The notes under the pieces are model-generated. The model was given only the letters and a program-made list of their open reading frames with translations, did no database searches and had not been told where the DNA came from. Below, piece after piece: positions 23,301 through 34,636 of a DNA stretch of 64,000 nt; positions within the stretch are counted from its first letter, which is position 1; each line of letters starts with the position of its first letter. The DNA is taken from NCBI GenBank assembly GCA_942486035.1, contig CALNXK010000023.1, forward strand, positions 2,430,001-2,494,000, written 5' to 3'. A program made the translations under genes and the position numbers. This stretch comes from Porites lobata. Taxonomy: Eukaryota > Cnidaria > Anthozoa > Scleractinia > Poritidae.

Positions 23301-23996
23301 AATAATTTGATGAATGGTAAAAGAGGGTCAAAAAGGTGACTCTACGTACCGCGCGAACGAAAGGCCTTTCCCATTAATAAAAAAGGAGTTTAGGAAATTG
23401 ATCTTTCACAGTTTAGCCTATAAAATTGCTACATTTGAATGCCTGAATAAGGTCAATTCTCGTCGAAATATGTTTTTTAGGAAAATCGACAAGATAGCTT
23501 TGTAAGCAGCTCGAACGTTTGACTCGTTGTTGTCAAAGGAAGCACAACGTTCAACAGACAGTCACTATTCTTTTCTACCACCGAGTGTCATCTTCGGGCC
23601 TTATTCTTTCCCGAAGCCACCCTTCTTGGTGTATGAAGTTTTCATTTAAATTTACTTTAAGCTTACTGAAAGGTAAACATCGGTGGTGATTAGCTGTCGA
23701 AATCGTTAGTTTTTCTTTTTATCGGTAGATTTCTTTTCATAGTTTCCAATCCTGAAAGAATGTCCACGCACTCCCACGTCAACGTTATATGCGGATAAAC
23801 CGTACACGCATCAAGACAAGTTCAACCAGCTAAAAACTGGTGGTAAATAGGTTACTTTCCAAACTGTTAATTTTCTTAATCATTGACTTCAAAATACTCG
23901 GTACGTCATGTCGAAAAAAGAAATTCTTTCCAGAGAACACCATTTTTAAAGGCATCATTTTTTGATAAGCTTTCAAACTGCGACATGCTATAATTC

Positions 23997-24369
23997 CAGA
24001 GATGCCAACCTCTAGAGATTTAAAATCTGGAGACTCTGTTTTTCACTAGCCCCCTACCCCGGAAATTTAGGACATTATATCAAGTCTTACATGAAGTAGA
24101 TACTATCCAAATTCGCGATCATCGTTTTGATGCCAGAAATAATCTTTGTCAGTGACTAAATAGGTGTAAAATGCCTCTGAAACCGTACTTCTTTTACGAA
24201 TAAGAAAAATTCAAGGTTTGAGCTAAAAATGGGCTAAATTTCAAACTAAGGCACAGAAAAGCTCAAAAGATGATTTTGTCCGGGAGATAAAGCGACCCGT
24301 ACGGGAGACCGGGAGATTGGTGTCGTATCCGGGAGACTCCCGGATAATCCGGGAGGGTTGGCATGTATG
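23997..24369. mobile_element. 373-bp MITE with ATGCCAACC ends, TSD TAATTC
   Basis: Ends CAGAGATGCCAACC and GGTTGGCATGTATG pair at 12 of 14 positions. TAATTC is duplicated at 23991-23996 and 24370-24375, and removing the insert restores the array sequence. The right end has CCGGGAGACTCCCGG. The CAG start resembles hAT ends, but the duplication is 6 bp rather than 8. Confidence 0.7.
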
Positions 24370-24430
24370 TAATTCGTCGCTAGTACTCTCTATAGGTTGG
24401 ATCCCGCTTTAGTCAAAGCGGCGTACAATA

Positions 24431-25414
24431 CAGGGTGTGGTCCTTGGTCCGAGTGTAAAAGTCATTAACTTGAATATCTTACCCGAATCTTCACGTAACG
24501 AGCTGAAATACTCCCTGAAGATAGCTTTTATGTTCCTGTCGATAATCCTGAAGTTTCAAGTTCCAGACATAAATATTTTGCTTGGAATTCGCAAAAAGGC
24601 GACCGTTTTCGATGGTCCTTGGTCCGCGTCTCACGTAAGCAGCACGATAAAAACGTAAAAATGTTATAGTTTCCACACGAAAATGTGATTTTCACAGTAT
24701 TTCCTGTATTTTTTACTTTTCTTGATGCAATTAAGCTAAAGTTTTTTTCGAAAGATGTTGTGAGCATAAAATAATCTGCTTTTCTTTCAAAGACTTCAGA
24801 CAACAGTCTCCTCGAGTCTCCCACACGAGCGTCGATGAGCGGTTTTCAGCGCGGTCGAAAATAATTACCAAAAACTCTGTATGTACTCGAGGTATTAAAA
24901 AAGAGAAGTTGTAGACATGTATAGGGACGACTTTCAAAACATTCTTCGAAAACAAAGGCCGTCGCTTTTTACTTTGGAAAGTTTTATTCAACCAAGGTCA
25001 TTGGACGCGGACCAAGGACCGCTAAGCTAAAACAAAAAATTCAGCGTCTACAGCAATATGCTTCCAACAGCAGAAATAAGTTGATCTGAAAACCGGTTCT
25101 GCAAAAAGGCAAGTCTTCCCGTTGCGTTTTAGTTATTCGCAGGCTAAGTAAACATTACCACGTAATTTACGGTGCCGCAAAAATCCAAACTTCAAGAAAG
25201 ACAAATTAACCTACCTGTCAACAAACTTTAATTTCACGTCTTCACCCGCAGCAAGAAGGCTGAAACCTCGTCATATGAAAGAATGCTAATCAGTAAATCA
25301 CGATATCTTTCATTATTCAACGTATTTTTTTTCTTGACGAAATATTTTATCATTTTCGGAAAAGACGCGGACCAAGGGCATCGGGGACTTCCGCGGACCA
25401 AGGACCACATACTG
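24431..25414. mobile_element. 984-bp TIR element, TSD TA
   Basis: The ends start CAG and share TGTGGTCCTTGGTCCG. TA lies on both sides, and removing the insert restores ACAATATTGC of the array. Further GGTCCTTGGTCCGCGTC motifs near 24614 and 25004 form an inner inverted pair. No transposase is recognisable; a Tc1/mariner-type non-autonomous element is likely. Confidence 0.7.
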
Positions 25415-28075
25415 TATTGCTTGTCCTTATGCTGTACTATGGATATTGGAAAGAGTGAGGACCCGTTTAGCACGGTTTTCAGCTCATGCCAAGGCCACGC
25501 AAGCACAAGATACCTCTTTTCCGTTAAAGCAACAAATAAGCTGAAAAGTAAAGTTCTAAAGAATAATACAATAAACGGTAAAAATTTAAGAATAATTTGA
25601 TGAATGGTAAAAGAGCGTCAAAAAGGTGACTCTACGTATAACGTACCGCGCGCAACGAAAAGCCTTTCCATTAATAAAAGAGGAGTTTAGGAAATTGATC
25701 TTTCACAGTTTAGCCTATAAAATTGCTACATTTGAATGTGAATAAGGCCAATTCTCGTCGAAATATGTTTTTTAGGAAAATCGAGAAGAAAGCTTTGTAA
25801 GGAGCTCAAACATTTGACTCAATGTTGTCAGAGGAAGCACAGCGGTCAAGAGACTATTCTTTTCTACCACCAATAATTATTTTCGGGCCTTATTCTTTTT
25901 TGAAGCCACCCTTCTTGGTATTTACTTAAATTTAGTTTAAGCATACGGAAAGAAAAACACCGGTGGTTATATTAGGCGTCTAAATCGCTTTTTCTTTTCA
26001 TAGTTTCTTATTCAGGAAGGAATGTCGACACTCCTACGTCACCGTTATGTACTGATAAAAAATACACGCATCAAAGCAAGTTCAAGATTAGTTGACCTTG
26101 TAACAACAAATAAACTGAAACATGGATTGCCTTACACAGAATAATTCAATGAATGGTGAAAGAGGATCACAAACGATGTTCTACTAACCACGTCCCTTGA
26201 AAAGCCTTTCCCGTTGTTAGTAACAAATTAAATGGGTTATTTTCAAAGATTTCGTTAAGAATCCACCAAAAGTATAAAAAAGAGAAAAGCTACTCGAAAC
26301 ACGGTTTTTAAGAAAATTTAGAGGATGTCTTTGTAAGGAGCTCAGACGTTTGACTCGTTGAAACAGCTTGACTAGGAAAAGAGCATTTAACTGACTGCGT
26401 GTTCTAAATTTTTACCACTAGTTATCATCTTCGACCGGTCGTATTCTTCTCCGAATTGAAGCAAACCCTCTTGGTGTATTAAGGGTTTAAAATTTTTTTT
26501 TCTCATCCATGCAATCAACAGTCTTTCTGCTAAAGATTACAGAAAGCTAAACTCTGTTGGTGAATAGGGTTACTTCCCAAAATGTTACTGAGTTTTCTTA
26601 ATCATTGACTTTAAAATACTCGGTCGTGTCGAAAAAAAAAATTCTTTTAAGAGAACACCATTTTTTTTTTATACTTTCACACTGCGACATGCTATAATTC
26701 GTCGCTAGTATTCTCTAGGTTGGGTTCACCTTTAGTCAAAGCGGCGTACAATATTGCTTGTCCTCCACTTAACGGAGACAGTTTGATTTCTCTTTATGCT
26801 GAGCTATTGATGTTGGAAAGAGTGTGGACCCTTTTACCACAGTTTTGAGCGGATACCAAGGTCACGCATGTACAAGATAACTCTTACGTTATAGCAACAA
26901 ATAAGCTAAAAAATAAAGTTCTAAAGAATAAAACAATGAATGGTAAAAGGTTAAGAATAATATGATGAATGGTAAAGGAGGGTCAAAAAGGAGACTCTAC
27001 TTACCACGCGCAACGAAAAGCCTTTCCATTAATAAAAAAGGAGTGTAGAAAGTTGGTCTTTCACGGTTTAGCCTAAGAATTTGCTACATTTGAATGTGAA
27101 TAAGGTCCTTTCTGGTCGAAATATGGTTTTTAGGAAAATCTAGAAGATACCTTAAAAAGGAGCTCAAACGTTTGACTCGTTGTTGTCAGAGGAAGTACCG
27201 GTCAAGAGACTATTGTTTTCTATCACCAATAATCATCTTCGGGCCTTTTTCTTTTCTGAAGTCATCTTTCTTGGTGTATGAAGGTTTTATTTAAATTCAT
27301 TTCAAGCATACAGAAAGAAAAACACCGGTGGTGATTAGGCATCGAAATCGTCCGTTTTGCTTTTCATCGGTAGATGTCTTGTTGTAGTTTCTTATTCTGG
27401 AAAGAATGTCGACCCTCCCACGTCACCGTTATATACGGCTAAAAAATTACACGCACCAAAGCAAGTTCGAGAATAGTTGACCCTGTAACAACAAATAATG
27501 CCTTACACAGAATAATTCAACGAATGGTAAACGAGGATCATAAACGATGTTCTACTAACCATGTCCATGGAAAAGCCTTTCCCGTTACTAGTAACAAATT
27601 TAAATGGGTTATTTTGATTCAAAGATTTGCTAAGAATTCATTAAACGTAAAAAAAGAGAAAAGCTACTCGAAATTCGGTTTTTTAAAAAATGGAGAAATG
27701 TCTTTGTAAGGAGCTCAGACGTTTGACTCGTTGAAACAGTTTGACTAGTAAAACAGCATTCAAGTGACTGGTCTTTTTTTCTTGTTATCATCTTCGGCTG
27801 ATCGTCCGAAGCGACCCATTTTGTTGTCATGAAGGTTTTTTTTAAATCTTTTCTTATCCATGCAATCGTTAGTCTTTTTACTTAAAACTTACTGGAAGCT
27901 ACAATCCGGTGGTTATGGGTTTCCAAAACGTTAGTTTTCGTAATCATCGACTTTAAAGTACTCGGTCATTGCGAAGAAAGAAATTTCCTTTCAAGAGAAC
28001 ACCGTGTATAAAATTCGAGAACTTTTCTGATACTTTCAAACTGCCACATTCTTTTCGATGTTACTGCAGTGGCGG

Positions 28076-28163
28076 ACCCAGTTTAAAATAACATTTTCTG
28101 CTCTTCGAGCCTCATTCTGGTCTGAAAATAATGGCCCAGGCCCCTCCCCTCGATCTCCCACTG
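28076..28163. mobile_element. 88-bp MITE, TSD TACT
   Basis: It begins GCAGTGGCGGACCCAG and ends CTCCCACTG, with TACT at 28072-28075 and 28164-28167. It interrupts the last degenerate unit of the tandem array. Confidence 0.5.
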
Positions 28164-28889
28164 TACTCTCTAGGTTGGGTTATGCGGTATACAATATGTC
28201 GAAGACTTAAATCTCCTTTTATGCTGTGCTATTGATGTTGGAGAGAGTATGAACCTTTTTACTTCACGGTTTTGAGTACAAGGTCACGCATGTACAAGAT
28301 GATTCTTAAGTTATAACAACAAATTAACTAATAATAAAGAATAACAATGAATGGTAAAAGAGGGTCAATAACGAGATTCTAGTCAACACGCGCAATGAAA
28401 AGTATTTCCAATAAAAAAAAGGAGTTTAGGAAATGTGTGTTACAAGGTTTACTGAGCCTAAGAACTCGCAACATTTCAATGTGAATAAAATCAATAGTGA
28501 TTGAAAAAATAGAGAAGAAAGCTTTGTAACGAGCTCTAATGTTTGACTAGTTGTTGTCGAAGACGAAGCACAACGTTCAACAGACTATTCATTTCTACCA
28601 CCAATTATCATCTTCGGGCCTTATTCTTTTCTGAAGCCACCCTTCTTGGTGTATGAAGGTTTTACTTAAATTTATTTTTAGCTTACAAAAAACTAAACAC
28701 CGGTGGTGAATAGGATCCCACGTCACCGTTATAATGGGGATAAAAAGAACATACATGCACCAAAGCAACAAATAAACTGAGATATGAACTTTTAAAGAAT
28801 AATAATATTTACAATGAATAGTAAAAGAAAGTCAAAAACGAGATTCTACAAACCACGCACAACGAAAAGCCTTCCCAATATTATGAGAG

Positions 28890-31560
28890 AGGTTAATGAT
28901 AATGGTTGTCAATGAGGTTTTATCTAAAAACCCCCTGCTCTTGAAAAATAGAACCTAGTCGAAAAATGGTTGTTTAGAAAATAGAGAAGACGCCTCTGTA
29001 AGGAGCTTGGACGTGCGAGTACTTGTTGTCTAAGGAGAAACGACGTTCAAAAGTTTTTTTTAAATACAATTGAATACACCATTTTTTAAAAAAAAAAAAA
29101 GATTAATATTTATTTTTCTTAATAATCTTCTTTCATTAATCACTTTTCGTCTTCCTGCAACAAGAACAACAACAAATCCGTTATCAACTTCTCTGCTGTA
29201 TGATATAGTTTAAAAGGAGTTTTAGTGATCGAAGTACATTGTGGAACTTCGATTTAACATGCAAAGGGACTGGGGAAATGTGTTAGTTAAGTGGAGGGTT
29301 CGCTATATTGAACACGTCTATATAACGAATGCTTGGGAAATGTTACATCGTTAAGCGGAGATGAGGTTATAAGGTGTGTATGACTGTGTATATAAACACT
29401 TGGATAGTTTGCCAGACACAAGTTCACAGATATTTGATCTCTTTCTCTATCTCTTTGGCATGTTCTAGCCATTTCTAATACTTTATCCCCTGAAGGACAT
29501 CTGTGAGCAATTATTGATCAAACCTTTTAATTTCTAAGGCTTAATTTCAGGCAAATAAAATGAACTGTTTGTAAAACTTTAACTTCTAATAATTAAATCT
29601 TTTGTAATGGTTTAAAATAAACTATTCTCAAAACAGAGAATGCTTTCAGATCATAGCTGTGTAAATCGAACTGAAACAGTGCATGGAACCTTTCGTTTCC
29701 TGTTTTTACCCTCACCTTCTGTACAGAATATGTGTGAAAATCTTTGATCATGAATTGGTATATTTCAAAGAGCTACACAATGACCAAGAATACTATTGAC
29801 CGACAATATACAGAGGGGGTGGAGCTGTATTGTCAACTATTACTAGAAAAGATTTCTTATTTGAGGGAGGTGGTTAATAGAGGGATGGCTTTTATTCGAG
29901 GAAATAAAATATTTTGTATCATCTTACAATAGAACTTTGATTTCCACTTTAAGGTCAAATCCACAGAGCTAAACTTTCAAGGTTTCCATATTTGTATATA
30001 AATGTATGGTTCAGCTACATGTAAGAAAGACTTGCCAAAAAACTTATGAATTACTCAACTTGTTCAGATCTTAAGTGACATTTATATAACCACAAGTATT
30101 TGTTATTTTTGCATTCCCTAATACACCTTGTCTGTCTGCCCCCTCCCAATATTGTTGCATAAACTTTGCTTTCAATATCTCCTGCGGAATGCAAAATGGT
30201 GAATACTGCTCTTCAACAGATATCTTTCCATCATAATGAAATGATTCTCTTCATCGAATTCTCATTAATGTATTGTCTTAAAAGTTAAATGACTAGAATG
30301 CCCAAGAGCAACGTGATCAAACATTTTAAATGAGTTAAAAGTAAAAGAGAAATAGTGAAGAATTACAACTTCTAATCAAATCTTTGCTTATATTTTAGAA
30401 TAAAATATTCTCGAAACTGAGAATGGTTTGATCTGAGCTGCTTTAAAATCGAACTGAATCACTGCATGAAACTTTTTGTTTTGTGTTCTTATCTATGTAT
30501 GCAATATGTGTGAAAATATCCAGTATGAATCTATGTTATTTAAAGAGCTACACAAACAAGAAGACTATTGACCGATCACGATACATATAGAGCGGGGGCA
30601 GCTGTAGTGCCAACTATTGATAGACTAGTAGTAATCATAGATCAATAAGTGCGTTCGAGTTTTCTTAGCTCCAGATTAGCTTTTGTGTCGTCAAGCATGA
30701 TTTCAAAACCATGGAAGAGATCATGAATTAAAAGGTAGACATTCTTTTCGTAAAAAATGTTCTTCGCGTATACGGCTTCAAAATATCTCACTCATTAACT
30801 CTCTACTCTTAAAATGTCTTACTCTCCCTCAAGCATGGTCGATAAAAATGTAAAGTAGATCGTAAAAAGTTCTTTGTTGTTAAAAAGATAAACATGTCAC
30901 TACAAACTTCGAAAAAATGGTAGCCTTGAAGGTTAAAAGTCTTGGCTTCTTGCGTGACACAACTTGAAGTGAAAACAATGATCATAGGAGCGACGGAAAC
31001 ATATTAGGTTTCTGCTAGATTACTGATGTCAGAGAACCGGACAGAATCTTTTGCCATTGTGCAAACTTTTCATCTCATGATTATTTTAAGTTCATGTAGG
31101 TCAGTTCAACATGTTTTAAACTTAGCTTGCTTCAGCGAGCGAGATACTTATCATGCAAAATTATCCGCGTAGAGATATCAGACGTGAATAAAGCATTACA
31201 GTTGTAACAACCTGCACTGATACGCTCAAGCTTACTTTTTCGTGCATGAAAGAGGTTAAACTACAAATAAGTAAATAGACTCAAACGCACGGGTAAACTT
31301 CTCACGGCACAAATGTTACCTGGTCTTTATTTGTGTGTTTCTACGAAGTTCCAGCTCGATTTGAACGGCATTGACCGAAAAGTTTAGCAGAATCATCAGC
31401 TCAGTGATAAAACCCGCTTAGAAAACAACTCCAACGTTCATTCTTTTGCCGAACTCAAATATTCCCGTGTAATGTAGTTGACCTTGATGGAACCAGTGAT
31501 GCACGTGATTGCCATATGACAATTGCTTATGACGTAAATAAAGCTTGAACCACGAGGCAG
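28890..31560. other. Gene-free stretch with a diverged direct duplication
   Basis: Segments 29590-29870 and 30370-30640 are recognisably related over their length (shared landmarks AATATGTGTGAAAAT, AAAGAGCTACACAA and CTATTGACCGA), an old duplication about 780 bp apart. No gene was recognised. Confidence 0.45.
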
Positions 31561-31814
31561 AATGCTTTGCGCAAAGAAATTGTGACGTCATTCAAAATGG
31601 CGCCGAAAGGGTGAACCATGGAACGAAAAAACACGGGTCAGCTTTCGCTTGCGTGCACAGGGAACCTACGCGATAACAGGCAACCCAGGAGATTAGGAAG
31701 CGTTCTTCCTTCGTCGAACGCAATAATGTATGAAGGAGTGCTGCCATATATTTATTTGTTATGGTCTACAGTTCAAGGTTGCTTTTTGACTTCCATAAAC
31801 GGAAATCGGCTCAT

Positions 31815-31943
31815 CCTCGGTGTAAGAACCTGTTAAACTCACAAGTGGCGTAAAACAGTGGAAACAAAGAAGTCAATGCAATAGAACATAGAAAAACAAA
31901 AGGTGCGAAACAAAGAAAAAGTTCACAGGTTCTTACACTGAGG
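31815..31943. repeat. Inverted repeat CCTCGGTGTAAGAACCTGT
   Basis: 19-bp arms at 31815-31833 and 31925-31943 pair with one mismatch around about 91 bp. Probably a small MITE. The left arm overlaps the end of a 72-codon frame that I do not regard as a gene. Confidence 0.45.
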
Positions 31944-32022
31944 TAAACCCTGGAAATCGATAGATTAGACGCCTTACACTACTACATGAAAAATTACTGC
32001 TATTTGATGGGCTTAGAGAAGT

Positions 32023-32055
<33 letters not shown>

Positions 32056-32097
32056 GAAAATTACAAAGCTTTTGCAGGTAGTAGTATAAACAAATAA

Positions 32098-32234
32098 TAG
32101 CATGATTTGTACGTGATATTTGGCATAAATACCACTTGTGATATTTCAAAATTGTCTCAAATTTGAAATTACGTATAACAACTTCGAAATATCACTCGTG
32201 GTATTTATGCCAAATATCACTACAAATCATGCTA
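32098..32234. mobile_element. 137-bp MITE with 49-bp inverted ends
   Basis: TAGCATGATTTGT and GATATTTGGCATAAATACC are complemented in reverse order at 32186-32234 with few mismatches. The whole element can fold into one hairpin. Confidence 0.6.
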
Positions 32235-32495
32235 GTACCAAAACAAAGCTCTTCATGTCATATGTCGTGGTAGCTTGCCCTCGATCATGGAAAAAAGAAC
32301 AAGTTCCCTTTTTAACGATGATCAACTCAGTAGTATAATAAATATGTTAGCTTCCTCGCGAATTAAACGCTTTTTTCATTCCAGAAAATCTGAGGAAGTA
32401 TTAAAAAGTTGAACTAGAAATCATATGAGCTTACCCCTAATACGTGAAAAGGTGAAAAGGGGTGCCATGACAGAAAACAAACAGAAAGACCTTAC

Positions 32496-32606
32496 CAGAT
32501 CTTCATCCACTTTGCTGGTTGATGAAGAAGCAACTTCTTTGCTCTTTTTTATTTTTCTCTCCCCGTTATGTCTAAAATCTCTCTTTGCGGGAGAACGTTT
32601 TGGCAT
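32496..32606 (-). CDS. Probable first coding exon of an unidentified gene
   Basis: The ATG at 32606 opens 37 codons ending at a strong donor CTG|GTAAGG in phase 0. The peptide starts MPKRSPAKRD and is rich in Lys, Arg and Ser, with KIKKSK resembling a nuclear signal. The frame stays open past the donor to 32421. A CRE-like ACGTCAT (32684-32690) and an inverted CCAAT-type motif (about 32707) lie upstream. The following exon was not located, so the product is unknown. Head-to-head placement with the gene at 47748 supports a real promoter. Confidence 0.45.
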
Positions 32607-32837
32607 GGTACAACAGCACCTACAACGCGACGGTTAACAACTGACAAGCGATCGACCAAGCGAGCGGCAAACAACCCAGCAACTACGTCATGTAAGGTCA
32701 CCTATTGACCAATAAAAACGCGGGCTCGAGTATTGGAGGGTCATTTTTTGGCCCTCTATTACAATCTTCCCCATGGTAAAGTACCCCCTTTTTGAACGCC
32801 TTTATAGCTCCCGAGGATGGATGGGGTCTCCGAGGAT
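32607..32837. promoter_or_regulatory. Left half of inferred bidirectional promoter
   Basis: Contains ACGTCAT, GACCAATAAAA and CG-rich stretches. The other half is at 47609-47747. The two are now separated by the foldback element; about 378 bp would lie between the two start codons without it. Confidence 0.4.
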
Positions 32838-32845
32838 GGAGTGGG
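32838..32845. repeat. Left target duplication GGAGTGGG
   Basis: Identical to 47601-47608 and adjacent to the inverted terminus GGTATATAC. Confidence 0.75.
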
Positions 32846-32897
32846 GGTATATACTTCATGCCAGTATGCCATATAGTCGCCCATCACTCTATATCCC

Positions 32898-34636
32898 CCC
32901 TAGCAGTGAGTAAATGTCCCTATTTCTGATTGACTGTCCTTAACACTGATCAACTGTCCCTAACACTGATCATCTGTCCTTAGCACTGATCAACTGTCCC
33001 TAGCATTGATCATCTGTCCCTGGCATTGATCATCTGTCCCTAGCACTGATCAACTGCCCCTAACACTGATCATCTGTCCCTAGCACTGATCATCTGTCCC
33101 TAACACTGATCATCTGTCCTTAGCACTGATCATCTGTCCCTACCATTGATCATCTGTCCTTAGCACTGATCGACAGTCCTTAACACTGATCATCTGTCCC
33201 TAGCACTGATCATCTGTCCTTAGTACTGATCATCTGTTCCTAGTACTGATTGACTGTCCCTAGCATTGATCATCTGTCCCTAGCACTGATCAACTGTCCC
33301 TAACACCGATCATCTGTCCCTAGCATTGATCATCTGTCCTTAGCACTGATCATCTGTGCTTAGCACTGATCAACTGTCCCTAACACTGATCATCTGTCCT
33401 TAGCACTGATCATCCATCCCTAGTACTGATCATCTGTTCCTAGTACTGACTGACTGTCCCTAGCATTGATCATCTGTCCCTAGCACTGATCAACTGTCCC
33501 TAACCCTGATCATCTGTCCCTAGTACTGATTGACTGTCCCTAGCATTGATCATCTGTCCCTAGCACTGTTCAACTGTCCTTAGCACTGATCAACTGTCCC
33601 TAGCACTGATCATCTGTCCCTAGCATTGATCATCTGTCCTTAGCACTGATCATCTGTCCTTAGCACCGATCAACTGTCCCTAACACTGATCAACTGTCCC
33701 TAACACTGATCATCTGTCCCTAACACTGATCATCTGTCCTTAGCACTGATCATCTGTCCCTACCATTGATCATCTGTCCTTAGCACTGATCGACAGTCCT
33801 TAACACTGATCATCTGTCCCTAGCTCTAACCTACTGTCTCTAGCACTGATCATCTGTCCCTAACACTGATCATCTGTCCTTAGCACTGATCATCTGTCCC
33901 TAGCATTGATCATCTGTCCTTAGCACTGATCATCTGTCCTTAGCACTGATCAACTGTCCCTAGCACTGATAATTTGTCCCTAACACTGATCATCTGTTCC
34001 TAAAACTGATCATCTGTCCTTAGCACTGATCATCTGTCCCTAGCATTGATCATCTGTCCTTAGCACTGATCATCTGTCCCTAGAACTGATCAACTGTCCC
34101 TAATACTGATCATCTGTCCTTAGCACTGATCGACAGTTCTTAACACTGATCATCTGTCCATAGCACTGATCAACTGTTCTTAACACTGATCATCTGTCCC
34201 TAGCACTGATCATATGTCCCTAGCATTGATCATCTGCCCCAAACATTGATCATCTGTCCCTAGTACTGATTGACTGACCCTAGGATTGGTCATCTGTCCC
34301 TAGCACTGATCAACTGTCCCTAACCCTGATCATCTGTCCCTAGTACTGATTGACTGTCCCTAGCATTGATCATCTGTCCCTAGCACTGATCAACTGTCCC
34401 TTACACTGATAATCTGTCCCTAGCACTGATCATATGTCCCTAGCACTGATCATCCGTCCCTAGCACTGATCATATGTCCCTAGCACTGATCATATGTCCT
34501 TATAAGCATTGATCATCTGTTCCTAGCAGTGATCATCTGTCCCCAGCAATGATCAACTGTCCCTAGCACTGATCATCTGTCCCTCTCTCACTAATGCATA
34601 CCAATAATCTGTTCCTAGAACTGATCATCTGTCCCT
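32898..34636. repeat. 20-bp minisatellite, left arm
   Basis: About 86 copies of AGCACTGATCATCTGTCCCT, with common variants at the A/T position (ATCATCTG or ATCAACTG) and at AACACTG or AGCATTG. The orientation is opposite to the array at 38811-47541. Confidence 0.95.

Larger units (their letters stand above)
19540..28890. repeat. Decayed long-period tandem array
   Basis: About seven diverged units share GACATGCTATAATTCGTCGC, then CCGCTTTAGTCAAAGCGGCG, and a TACCACC...ATCATCTTCGG segment. The core CAAAGCGGCG recurs near 19850, 20740, 21705, 23080, 24415, 26740 and, degenerate, 28180. After subtracting nested insertions the period alternates between roughly 0.9-1.0 kb and 1.3-1.45 kb; long units carry an extra block with AAATGGGTTATTTT. 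No coding frame is conserved between units. Confidence 0.65.

Noticed and set aside
24437..25506. Frames on both strands as transposase remnants
   Set aside because: No D-D-E or other transposase motif is visible, and the frames end at the TIR element borders.
32898..34636. CRISPR-like look of regularly spaced short repeats
   Set aside because: The 20-bp units are directly abutting with no unique spacers, and the context is eukaryotic. It is a minisatellite.
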